Part shown: in pieces, positions 51,271 through 61,988 of the stretch
Numbering within the stretch: position 1 is the stretch's first letter
How the letters are laid out: each line of letters starts with the position of its first letter
Source: Dechloromonas sp.
GTDB lineage: Bacteria > Pseudomonadota > Gammaproteobacteria > Burkholderiales > Rhodocyclaceae
NCBI GenBank assembly: GCA_011391255.1
Contig: JAABQV010000008.1
Location: forward strand, 62,001 to 126,000
Direction: 5' to 3'
Length of the DNA stretch: 64,000 nucleotides
The notes under the pieces: model-generated
The model's input: the letters and a program-made list of their open reading frames with translations, nothing else
What the model was told of the DNA's origin: nothing
Database searches by the model: none
Position numbers and translations under genes: made by a program

Positions 51271-53979
51271 ATGGAACATCCGATCGACCCGCGCTGGCAA
51301 GTCGCGCTGGCGCACAGCAGCTACCTGAAAAACCAGCTCAATTCGCGCCCGGCGCTGATTCCCGAGCTCGCCGCCAGCTGGCTTCAGCCGCTTTCCGAAG
51401 ACCAGTTGTTGAAGCCGCTGCATCAGGAGTTTGCTGATGACAATGCCGTCAAATCAGCGCTCCGCCAACTGCGTCAACGTGCCATGACGCACCTTGTACT
51501 GCGTGACCTGTGCGGCCTCGCACCGCTCGCCGAGATCATCGAAAGCATGACGATGCTGGCCGATGTAACGACCAATTTCGCCCTCGATTTCTATCATCGC
51601 CAACTCGCTGGCATTTACGGCGAGCCGCTCGACAGGGCAGGGCATCCACAGCGCCTGATGATTATCGGCATGGGCAAGCTCGGCGGGCGGGAATTGAACG
51701 TCTCGTCGGATGTTGATTACATCTTCGTTTATCCCGAAGAGGGCGACACCAATGGCGCCAGGAGTATCGAAAATTACGATTTTTTCACCCGCCTCGGCAA
51801 GCGCATCATCAGCGCCCTCGGTGACCTGACCGAGGACGGCCAGGTCTTTCGCGTCGATATGCGGCTGCGCCCGAATGGCGACTCCGGGCCGCTGGTTTGT
51901 TCGCTGGGCGCCCTTGAGAATTATTTCATTACCCAGGGTCGCGAATGGGAACGTTACGCCTGGATCAAATCCCGCGTCATGAACTCCGGCGCCAATGCAG
52001 AAGGTGCTGCGCTCGGCGAGTGGATGGTCGCCCTGCGCGGAATATCCCGGCCCTTCGTTTTCCGCAAATATCTCGACTTTGGCGCGATCAACGCGATGCG
52101 CGACCTGCACGCGCAAATTCGCCGCGAGGTGGCACGCAAGGACAAGGCCGAAAACGTCAAACTCGGCCCCGGCGGAATTCGTGAAATCGAATTCATGGCG
52201 CAGGTATTCCAGCTGATACGCGGCGGCCGCGACCCCGCCCTGCAAATCCGTCCGACACTATCGGTGCTCAAACTGCTTGCCGAGCGCAAGCTGATCCCCG
52301 GCGAAACCGAGCAGGAATTGCGCGAAGCCTATATTTTTCTGCGCCGCGTTGAACACCGCCTGCAATACGTCGAGGACAAGCAAACCCACCTGCTGCCGGA
52401 AGCCGACGACGCCCGCGCCAGCCTCGCGCGCAGCATGGAGTTTGCCGATTGGCCGGCGCTGCTTGAGGCACTGAATGCCCATCGCGAAAAAGTCAGCCGC
52501 CACTTTGAGGCGGTTTTCTCGGATCCTGAGGCCGGCGAGCACTCACTCACCGGCATTTGGCTGGGGCAAATCGATGAGGAAGGCAGTATCGAAACCCTCG
52601 GCAATCTCGGCTATCGCAAGCCGGCCGACGCCATCGTCCGCCTTGCCGAGTTGCGCAATTCCGGACGCTACCTACAACTGCCAAGCACCAACCGCTCGCG
52701 CCTCGACGCCATCGGCCCGCGCATGATCGAAGCTGCCGGCCAGACCGGCGACCCCGACACGACGTTGGCGCGTGGCATCAGTTTTCTCGAAAGTATCAGC
52801 CGGCGTGGCGCTTACCTCGCCCTCTTACAGCAATACCCGATGGCCTTGCGCCGCGTCGCCGACATGATGTGCGCCTCATTCTGGGCGGCCGAATACCTGA
52901 CCCGTCACCCCTTGCTGCTCGACGAGTTGCTGGATCCGCGCCTCTACGAAATTGCCACCGACTGGGCCGGCTTTAGGGAAAACCTGCGCCTGGTTCTGGC
53001 TGACCATACCGGCGATACCGAGCGCGAGATGGACATCCTGCGTGAGTTTCACCATGCTCAGGTTTTCCGGCTACTGGCTCAGGATCTCGCCGGACTGCAA
53101 ACCATCGAACACCTCTCCGACCATCTCACCGAACTGGCTGACACCATCGTTCAGGAGACGCTACCCTTATGCTGGGGAACGATCAAGAAGCGCCATTGTG
53201 AGACGCCGAAATTTGCCGTCATCGGTTACGGCAAAATGGGCGGCAAGGAGCTGGGCTACGTCTCCGACCTCGACATGGTCTATCTTTACGATGATGACGA
53301 TCAGGATGCCGTAGAAAACTACACCCGCCTCGGCCAACGCCTCAATACCTGGCTGTCGAGCCAGACCTCGGCCGGCATTCTGTTCGAGACCGACCTGCGC
53401 CTGCGCCCGAATGGTGATTCCGGTCTACTCGCGGTGAGCGTCGATTCCTTCCGTGACTATCAGCTCAAAAATGCCTGGGTCTGGGAACATCAGGCACTCA
53501 CCCGCGCCCGCTTCTGCGCCGGCGACGCAGCGGTTGGCCAGCGCTTTGAGGCAATCCGCGTTGAAATCCTTCGCCAGCAGCGCGATCTGGACAAGCTGCG
53601 CGAGGACGTGCTGACCATGCGCCGCAAGATGCTCGGCTCGCACAGTTCGCACAGCGAAGACTGCTTCGATCTCAAGCAGGACGTTGGCGGCATTATTGAT
53701 GTCGAGTTCATCGTGCAATATCTGGTGCTCGGCTACGCTCATCAGCATACCGAGCTGACCGGCAATCTGGGCAATATTGCCTTGTTGCGCATTGCCGGCG
53801 AACTTGGTTTGATTGATCCCGCGCAGGCCGAAGCGGCCGGCAATGCCTACCGCGAATACCGCCGGCTGCAGCACGCCAGGCGCCTCAATGCCAACCCGCA
53901 GGCACTTAACGAACGCGAAGGTCTCGAAAAACACATTGCTGCGGTCAACCGCCTTTCCGAGGCAATTTTTAGCGCCTGA
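51271..53979 (+). CDS. glnE: Bifunctional glutamine synthetase adenylyltransferase/deadenylase
   Basis: About 902 residues from ATG 51271, which has GGGGA upstream. In-frame starts at 51208 or earlier are possible. Two nucleotidyltransferase domains are visible, each with a GxGKxGGxEL and D-D signature (IIGMGKLGGRELNVSSDVDYIFVY near residue 130 and IGYGKMGGKELGYVSDLDMVYLY near 650). The RMRLRPNGDSG/DLRLRPNGDSG motifs follow each. It adds or removes AMP on glutamine synthetase according to PII status. It ends at a hairpin terminator. Confidence 0.95.
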   Translation: MEHPIDPRWQVALAHSSYLKNQLNSRPALIPELAASWLQPLSEDQLLKPLHQEFADDNAVKSALRQLRQRAMTHLVLRDLCGLAPLAEIIESMTMLADVTTNFALDFYHRQLAGIYGEPLDRAGHPQRLMIIGMGKLGGRELNVSSDVDYIFVYPEEGDTNGARSIENYDFFTRLGKRIISALGDLTEDGQVFRVDMRLRPNGDSGPLVCSLGALENYFITQGREWERYAWIKSRVMNSGANAEGAALGEWMVALRGISRPFVFRKYLDFGAINAMRDLHAQIRREVARKDKAENVKLGPGGIREIEFMAQVFQLIRGGRDPALQIRPTLSVLKLLAERKLIPGETEQELREAYIFLRRVEHRLQYVEDKQTHLLPEADDARASLARSMEFADWPALLEALNAHREKVSRHFEAVFSDPEAGEHSLTGIWLGQIDEEGSIETLGNLGYRKPADAIVRLAELRNSGRYLQLPSTNRSRLDAIGPRMIEAAGQTGDPDTTLARGISFLESISRRGAYLALLQQYPMALRRVADMMCASFWAAEYLTRHPLLLDELLDPRLYEIATDWAGFRENLRLVLADHTGDTEREMDILREFHHAQVFRLLAQDLAGLQTIEHLSDHLTELADTIVQETLPLCWGTIKKRHCETPKFAVIGYGKMGGKELGYVSDLDMVYLYDDDDQDAVENYTRLGQRLNTWLSSQTSAGILFETDLRLRPNGDSGLLAVSVDSFRDYQLKNAWVWEHQALTRARFCAGDAAVGQRFEAIRVEILRQQRDLDKLREDVLTMRRKMLGSHSSHSEDCFDLKQDVGGIIDVEFIVQYLVLGYAHQHTELTGNLGNIALLRIAGELGLIDPAQAEAAGNAYREYRRLQHARRLNANPQALNEREGLEKHIAAVNRLSEAIFSA

Positions 53980-53994
53980 ACGCACTTCACCATA

Positions 53995-54022
53995 GAAAAA
54001 GCCGCTTTTCAGCGGCTTTTTC
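53995..54022. terminator. Bidirectional terminator between glnE and mscL
   Basis: AAAAAGCCGCT-TTTC-AGCGGCTTTTT, a perfect stem flanked by A and T runs, between convergent genes. Confidence 0.9.
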
Positions 54023-54039
54023 TTGAGCTACAGCGACGA

Positions 54040-54468
54040 TTACTTTTTCAGCGAGTCACGAATCTCGCGCAGCAGCACGACGTCCTCCGGGGTTGCCGGG
54101 ACTTCCGGTGCGGCCGCCGGTGCTTCAGGCTTACGCAGACGGTTCAATTGCTTGACCATCATGAAAATAATAAAAGCCAAAATAATGAAATTAACCAGAA
54201 TGGTCAAAAAGTTTCCGTAAGCAAATACACCAATGCCAGCTTTTTTGAGTTCGGCCAAGGTCGTCAGGTTGTTCGGGTTGTTACCGAGCACGACAAAGAG
54301 GTTTGAGAAGTCCAGATTGCCGATCAAGCGGCCGACCAGCGGCATAATCAGATCGCCAACAACGGAATCAACGATCTTGCCAAAAGCGCCACCGATGATG
54401 ACACCGACTGCGAGATCCATGGCGTTGCCCTTGACCGCAAATTCCTTGAATTCGTCAATTATGCTCAT
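54040..54468 (-). CDS. mscL: Large-conductance mechanosensitive channel
   Basis: A 142-residue MscL. It has the N-terminal [38 protein letters not shown] helix that lines the pore, a periplasmic loop, the second helix (about 85-107) and a C-terminal bundle. An Ala/Pro-rich insertion separates the last helix. It releases solutes on hypo-osmotic shock. Confidence 0.96.
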   Translation of the reverse strand: MSIIDEFKEFAVKGNAMDLAVGVIIGGAFGKIVDSVVGDLIMPLVGRLIGNLDFSNLFVVLGNNPNNLTTLAELKKAGIGVFAYGNFLTILVNFIILAFIIFMMVKQLNRLRKPEAPAAAPEVPATPEDVVLLREIRDSLKK

Positions 54469-54547
54469 TTAGTTTCCTTTAAGTGAAATTTCATTGCGCG
54501 AATCATCGGCCAGGCTTGCATGGGCGTCAAGCCGCCCTGCATAAAAT

Positions 54548-55717
54548 CTACGCCGGCTTTACAAAAGCTTTACGCAAGCGCTCAGCTGCGGCCAGCAATG
54601 TTTCTTCCTTTTTGGCGAAACAAAAGCGAACCACCTGGTCATCGCGTCCATTGGCGTAAAAAACCGACACCGGAATCACCGCGACGCCGACTTCACGCGT
54701 CATCCATTCGGCGAACTGGCGATCCGACAAATCAGAGAGGCCGGCATAGCTGGCCAACTGGAAATAAGTGCCGCGACATGGCAGCAGACGGAAAGGCAAG
54801 TCAGCCATCAGCTGCCGGAAAAAATCACGCTTTTCCTGATAAAACGCCGCCAGTCCGAGGTGGCGCGAGTGATCCTGCATGTACTCGGCGAGCGCCAGTT
54901 GCGAGGGCGTATGCACCGTGAAAACGTTGAACTGGTGGACTTTGCGAAACTCCGCCATCAAATCCGCCGGGCCAATGACGTAGCCGATTTTCCATCCGGT
55001 GATGTGATAAGTCTTGCCGAAGCTCGACACAACAATCGTCCGTGGCGCCAGTTCGACATGGCCGCAAAGACTGGCATGCTGCTCGCCATCAAAAATGATG
55101 TGCTCGTACACCTCGTCGGACAAAATCACGATGTTGCTGCCGCGCACCAATTCGGCCAGTTTTTCCAGGTCGACCGCAGTCAGCAGGCTGCCGGTCGGGT
55201 TATGCGGGGAATTGACGATGATCATCCGTGTTTTGGACGTAATCAATCGCGCGACCTGCGCCCAGTCCGGCGTGTAATCGGGAAATCGCAGCTGGGAAAA
55301 AACCGCCGTGCCGCCGACCGTTTCAATCGCCGGCACATAAGAGTCATAGACCGGCTCGAAGACGATCACTTCATCGCCGAGGCGGACAAAGGCAGCAATC
55401 GCCGTGAAAATTGCCTGCGTTGCGCCGGCGGTTACCGTTACCTCGGATTCGACATCGAAGCGCGTGCCGTAAAGCGCCGCCACCTTGTCGACAATCGCCG
55501 CGCGCAATTCCGGCATGCCGGACATCGGCGGATATTGATTGCGGCCGGCGACCATGTGGCGATGCATCGCATCAAACAAGGCCGGCTCGGCCTGAAAATC
55601 AGGAAAGCCCTGCGATAGATTGACCGCCCCGCACTCGGCCGCCATCCGTGACATAACAGTGAAAATGGTCGTGCCCATGTACGGGAAACGGGAGTCGATG
55701 CGGATCGGCGTTTGCAT
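54548..55717 (-). CDS. Methionine/aromatic aminotransferase, YbdL-like
   Basis: A 389-residue class I/II PLP aminotransferase from ATG 55717 (MQTPIRIDSRFP). A longer in-frame start lacks support. Motifs: NLSQGFPDF, TAGATQAIFTAI, NSPHNPTG, LSDEVYEHIIFDG and the PLP lysine in SSFGKTYHITGWKIGY. YbdL-type enzymes prefer methionine and its 2-oxo acid, so a role in methionine salvage is plausible, with mtnA encoded close by on the other strand. Confidence 0.87.
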   Translation of the reverse strand: MQTPIRIDSRFPYMGTTIFTVMSRMAAECGAVNLSQGFPDFQAEPALFDAMHRHMVAGRNQYPPMSGMPELRAAIVDKVAALYGTRFDVESEVTVTAGATQAIFTAIAAFVRLGDEVIVFEPVYDSYVPAIETVGGTAVFSQLRFPDYTPDWAQVARLITSKTRMIIVNSPHNPTGSLLTAVDLEKLAELVRGSNIVILSDEVYEHIIFDGEQHASLCGHVELAPRTIVVSSFGKTYHITGWKIGYVIGPADLMAEFRKVHQFNVFTVHTPSQLALAEYMQDHSRHLGLAAFYQEKRDFFRQLMADLPFRLLPCRGTYFQLASYAGLSDLSDRQFAEWMTREVGVAVIPVSVFYANGRDDQVVRFCFAKKEETLLAAAERLRKAFVKPA

Positions 55718-55854
55718 GTTGGCTTTGCACTCCCTATGGTCGCGGTCAACCGTGAAATGAAGGCCAAAATCAAGCGCCAGGAAATCCCTGCGCACAATGA
55801 GCCGAATGAACAAAGTATAGTATTGCAGCCCTTATAACAAAGTAGGAAATCACC

Positions 55855-56022
55855 ATGTTTGCACTCAAATTGATCCAGATTGGTGATTCAGTCGGCATGG
55901 TATTACCCGATGAATTAATGGCCATGCTCCAAGTAGTCGAGGGTGATGCGCTTTACCTTGTCGAATCGCCTTAGGGGGTTTTAATGACACCTTGCGACCC
56001 CGAAGTAGCAGACCAAGTATGA
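55855..56022 (+). pseudogene. AbrB/MazE-like antitoxin, truncated by a nonsense codon
   Basis: From ATG 55855 the frame reads MFALKLIQIGDSVGMVLPDE and VVEGDALYLVE, typical of AbrB-fold antitoxins. A TAG follows at 55972 after 39 residues. The same frame continues as GVLMTPCDPEVADQV to a TGA at 56020-56022, matching the family tail, which normally runs about 20 residues longer. No toxin gene is present. Confidence 0.65.
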
Positions 56023-56158
56023 CCCCAGAAGCCTTCAACTGCACTGGCGCAGTGACGATGGCAGCGAGCGCGACAACTATCAAAGCTTCTTCAATGACCT
56101 TTGCGATTTGCTGGCGGTCGACAAAACAGTTATAAAACGTGCCCCCAGTTTTCCTTAA
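56019..56158 (+). pseudogene. N-terminal fragment of a DNA methyltransferase, frameshifted
   Basis: An ATG overlapping the antitoxin TGA begins MTPEAF. Two bases out of frame from 56045 the sequence reads WRSDDGSERDNYQSFFNDLCDLLAVDK before a stop at 56156. MTPEAF plus SERxNYQxFxxxLCDLL is the characteristic start of large class I SAM-dependent DNA methyltransferases of restriction systems. Everything after about 50 residues is deleted. Confidence 0.5.
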
Positions 56159-56173
56159 TTCCTTATCTAAACC

Positions 56174-57256
56174 ATGAACATCAACGGCACCCCGACCCGC
56201 ACCCTGCGCGCCCACCCCGGGCAGCGCCTTATCGACATCATCGACCAAACCCGTCTGCCGCACGCCTTGCACTGGTTGCGCGTTGCCACGCTGGACGAAG
56301 CAGCGCACGCCATCCGCGCCATGCAAGTACGCGGCGCGCCACTGATAGGGGCAACCGCCGCCTACGGACTGGCGATTGCCCTGAGCAGCGACGCCTCAAA
56401 CACCCATTTGCAGCACGCAGCCGAAGTGTTGAGGTCAACCCGCCCAACGGCGGTAAATTTGCACTGGGCTTTGGCGCGCATGGAAAGCTTGCTGCAGCCC
56501 TTGGCGGCCGAACAACGCTGCGCCGCCGCCTGGCTGGAAGCTGGCGCTATCGCCGAAGAAGATGTGCTGCAGAACGCCGCTATCGGCCAGCACGGCCTGG
56601 CCATCTTCCGCCAAATTCGCCACCGGCAGCCCGGCACCCTCAACATCATGACCCATTGCAACGCCGGCTGGCTGGCGACAGTGGATTGGGGAACCGCACT
56701 TTCGCCGGTCTATGCCGCGCACGATGCCGGCCTTGCGGTACACGTCTGGGTTTCCGAAACCCGGCCACGCAATCAGGGCTTGCTGACCGCCTGGGAACTG
56801 GCTCAACATGGCGTCCCGCATACGCTGATCGCCGACAACGCCGCCGGCATCCTGATGCGTAGCGGACATGTCGATGCGGTCATCGTCGGTGCCGACCGTA
56901 TCGCCGCCAATGGCGACGTTGCCAACAAAGTGGGCACTTACCTCAAGGCACTCAGCTGCGCCGACAACAACGTTCCGTTCTATGTCGCCGCGCCACGCTC
57001 AACCCTGGATTTTGCCTGCCCGGATGGTGCATCGATCCCGATTGAGGAACGCGAAGCCGACGAATTCCGCCGCGTCCACGGCCTCGACGCACACGGCGCG
57101 CTATCGGCGCTACAGCAATTGCCGGTTGGCGAGGCAGTCGCCAATCCGGCTTTTGACGTCACCCCGGCACGCCTGGTCACCGCCATCATCACCGAGCGCG
57201 GCGCCTGCCCGCCCGACCAACTCACGACGCTTTACCCGGAGCATGCCGATGCCTGA
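56174..57256 (+). CDS. mtnA: Methylthioribose-1-phosphate isomerase
   Basis: A 360-residue eIF2B-like enzyme converting 5-methylthioribose-1-phosphate to 5-methylthioribulose-1-phosphate. Motifs: MQVRGAPLIGATAAYGLAIAL, THCNAGWLATVDWGTALSPVYAAHDAG, VGADRIAANGDVANKVGTYLKAL and IPIEEREADE. The active-site Cys (in THCNAG) and Asp (in GADRIAANGD) are present. The following aldolase gene starts 8 bases before its stop. The other classical salvage genes (mtnB, mtnC, mtnD) are absent from the window. Confidence 0.95.
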   Translation: MNINGTPTRTLRAHPGQRLIDIIDQTRLPHALHWLRVATLDEAAHAIRAMQVRGAPLIGATAAYGLAIALSSDASNTHLQHAAEVLRSTRPTAVNLHWALARMESLLQPLAAEQRCAAAWLEAGAIAEEDVLQNAAIGQHGLAIFRQIRHRQPGTLNIMTHCNAGWLATVDWGTALSPVYAAHDAGLAVHVWVSETRPRNQGLLTAWELAQHGVPHTLIADNAAGILMRSGHVDAVIVGADRIAANGDVANKVGTYLKALSCADNNVPFYVAAPRSTLDFACPDGASIPIEEREADEFRRVHGLDAHGALSALQQLPVGEAVANPAFDVTPARLVTAIITERGACPPDQLTTLYPEHADA

Positions 57257-57878
57257 TTTGCGCCAGCAACTAATCGCCACTGCCCAGGCCATGCAGCCGG
57301 CCGGCCTCAATCGGGGCACCGCCGGCAACATCAGCGTGCGCCACGGCGACGGTTTTTACATCACGCCGACCGGCATGCCTTACAGCACGCTGGCGGCCGA
57401 CGACATCCCACTGATGGCGCTTGATGGCTCGCACACGGGTCGCCGCAAACCATCCTCGGAATGGCGCTTTCACCTTGATCTCTACGCGACGCGGCCGGAA
57501 GTCGGCGCCGTGTTGCACGCTCACTCGCCCTTTGCCGTTAGCCTCGCCTGCCTGCGCTACGACATCCCGCCCTTCCATTACATGATCGCCCGCTTTGGCG
57601 GTGACACCATTCGCTGTGCCGACTACGCAATTTTTGGCTCGGAAATGCTGTCGACCGCAGCAATTGCCGCAATGGCCGGGCGCAAAGGCTGCCTGCTCGC
57701 CAATCACGGCTTGCTGGTTGCGGCCAAAGACCTGACTGAAGCCCTCGCCCTCGCGATCGAACTTGAGGAACTCTGTGAGCAATACTGGCGCGCCTGCCAA
57801 TTGGGGCAGCCAGTGTCATTGAACGCGCAAGAGATGGCCGAGGTGATCGCCAAATTCGCCGGCTACGGTCAGCAGTAA
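57249..57878 (+). CDS. Class II aldolase, probable methylthioribulose-1-phosphate aldolase
   Basis: A 209-residue class II aldolase/adducin-fold protein. Zinc ligands are visible in HAHSPFAV and NHGLLV, and the catalytic Glu in KPSSEWRFHLDLY. The start at 57249 has GGAG seven bases upstream. Similarity to fuculose-phosphate aldolase together with overlap with mtnA suggests cleavage of 5-methylthioribulose-1-phosphate to dihydroxyacetone phosphate and methylthioacetaldehyde, the DHAP shunt. MtnB dehydratase is a homologous alternative, but MtnB would need the rest of the mtn pathway. Confidence 0.8.
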   Translation: MPDLRQQLIATAQAMQPAGLNRGTAGNISVRHGDGFYITPTGMPYSTLAADDIPLMALDGSHTGRRKPSSEWRFHLDLYATRPEVGAVLHAHSPFAVSLACLRYDIPPFHYMIARFGGDTIRCADYAIFGSEMLSTAAIAAMAGRKGCLLANHGLLVAAKDLTEALALAIELEELCEQYWRACQLGQPVSLNAQEMAEVIAKFAGYGQQ

Positions 57879-57965
57879 GACGACCTGCAAAACATTACAC
57901 AGCGCCCTGTCCGGCTCAATAGAATTCAGACTTGTCCACTCTGAACGAAACAAGCAATGGCAATC

Positions 57966-58685
57966 TCAAGTCGGCGTTTCGAGTTGCTCGACCGTCGTTG
58001 TAAAAACGTAACCTTGCGAGCGCAGCGTCTTGATGTAAGCACTCCCATCGGCCTGCTTGCCCAGCAGCCGGCGGATCTGGCTGACATGAACATCAATAAT
58101 CCGGTCGTACGGCGTGTATTCCCGCTTCAGCGCACGCGACAAAACCTCGCGGGAGAGCGGCTGAAACGGCTTGTCGAGAAAACAACTGAGCAAGGCATAG
58201 GCTGAAACGCCAAGCGCCGCCGGCTGGCCGTCCCGACCGATCAAAGTTCGCGTTGCGGGATCCAGCCTCCAGTCACCGAAAGACAACATCCCGCAGGGGC
58301 GCGCCCGGCTCTGCGACGCGCGCCCCTGCGCCCGGCGTAGCAGGCTGCTCACCCGGGCAACCAGCTCACGCATGTTGCAGGGCTTGGCCAAAAAATCGTC
58401 GGCGCCAATCTCGATCCCGACAATCCGTTCAATTTCGGCCGAACGGGTCGAGTGAATCAGCACCGGCACATCGGACTGCTCGCGCAAACGACGCAAGAGG
58501 TCAAAACCATCCGCATCAGGCAGGCCAAGATCAAGAATCACCACATCCGGGTCCTCGCCCATCAGCGCCCACATCGCAGCCGCAGAACCTGCGAACAAAG
58601 ACTTGATGCCGGCGGTTGCCAGCGAACTCGACAAAACATGCCGGGTAGCCGGGTCATCCTCAACGATAAGAGCTGTTTGGTGCAT
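57966..58685 (-). CDS. OmpR-family response regulator
   Basis: A 239-residue regulator. The receiver has acidic pocket Glu9/Asp10/Asp11, phospho-acceptor Asp52 (ILDLGLPDADG) and Lys in LAKP. The C-terminal winged helix (about 130-230) shows DRIIDVHVSQIRRLLG and IKTLRSQGYVF. It diverges from the HPt-hybrid kinase genes across a 100-base spacer and is their likely output. Confidence 0.9.
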   Translation of the reverse strand: MHQTALIVEDDPATRHVLSSSLATAGIKSLFAGSAAAMWALMGEDPDVVILDLGLPDADGFDLLRRLREQSDVPVLIHSTRSAEIERIVGIEIGADDFLAKPCNMRELVARVSSLLRRAQGRASQSRARPCGMLSFGDWRLDPATRTLIGRDGQPAALGVSAYALLSCFLDKPFQPLSREVLSRALKREYTPYDRIIDVHVSQIRRLLGKQADGSAYIKTLRSQGYVFTTTVEQLETPT

Positions 58686-58785
58686 GAAATCCGTACCGAA
58701 AAAGAAGGAGTGAAACGCGAATCTGAAAAAAACCGGATTCTTATTTTATGATGGACTCTAATCAGCGAACACTCTACATCAGACT

Positions 58786-59180
58786 ATGACTTTTTCCGCT
58801 CCCACGCTACCGCCCACCGAGCTGCCGGGCTTCGATGTTGCCCCTGCCGTTGAACGCATGCTCGGCCAACCTCAGCTGTGGTGGGAGGCGGTTGGCCTGT
58901 TTGTCGACCATTTTGCCGACTGGGAGAGGCAATGGCAGGCCGCACAAGGCAATAATGACACCGAACGGCGCTGTGTTCACGCCCTCTACAGCAGTGCCGC
59001 CAATGTTGGCGCCAACCACCTCTCCTGCGTCGCGGCGAGCCTTGAAGCCCTGCTGCGCAAGCGCTGCGCCGGGCAGCCGACGCAGATTCCCGCGAGTATC
59101 CGCTGGCACCTCAAGGACTGCTTTCGTGCCACCTGGCGCGCCGCAGCGGCCGCCAAACAACTGACGCTCAGCACGCACTG

Positions 59181-59181
<1 letters not shown>
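58786..59181 (+). CDS. HPt-like phosphotransfer protein
   Basis: A 131-residue helical protein. Residues 64-85 ([17 protein letters not shown]) match the HPt signature around the phospho-acceptor His65, but the usual Lys-Gly two residues on is Tyr-Ser. It could be a working or degenerate HPt. It overlaps the hybrid kinase ATG by one base, which implies a shared relay. Confidence 0.7.
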
Positions 59182-61579
<2,398 letters not shown>

Positions 61580-61583
<4 letters not shown>

Positions 61584-61978
61584 ACCTTGATCTAACGCCG
61601 GAGATCCCGCGCGTCCTTGTTGCTGACGACGACCCGACCACCTGCCTGCTAATGCAGGCGGCGCTCAGCAAAGCAGGCTTTCATGTCAGCACGGTGGCCA
61701 ACGGCAAGGCAGCGCTGGAGAGCTTCGCCGCCGGGCACTTCGACATGGCCTTGCTTGATATCGAGATGCCTGAACTGGACGGCTATCTGGTCTGCAGCGA
61801 ACTTCGCCGCCTTTACGGGGCAGCCTTGCCGATCGTTCTCGTCACCGGACACGATGACCGCGAAGCGATTGCCGCCGGCTTCGAAGCCGGTGCCAGCGAG
61901 TTCATCAGCAAGCCGATCGACTGGCTAAAACTGGGGGATCGTCTGACTCCCCTGCTGCAAAAATCAAAAGTCGCCTGA
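61580..61978 (+). CDS. Single-domain response regulator
   Basis: A 132-residue receiver with the acidic pocket DDDP at 16-19, phospho-acceptor Asp60 ([11 protein letters not shown]), Thr in VTGHD and Lys in ISKP. It has no output domain. The ATG overlaps the kinase stop, so it is a direct partner of the upstream relay. Confidence 0.9.
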
Positions 61979-61988
61979 GCCAGCCGAC

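Noticed and set aside
57925-57950. Weak inverted repeat TTCAGA/TCTGAA as a terminator after the aldolase gene
   Set aside because: A six-base AT-rich stem with a nine-base loop and no T-run.
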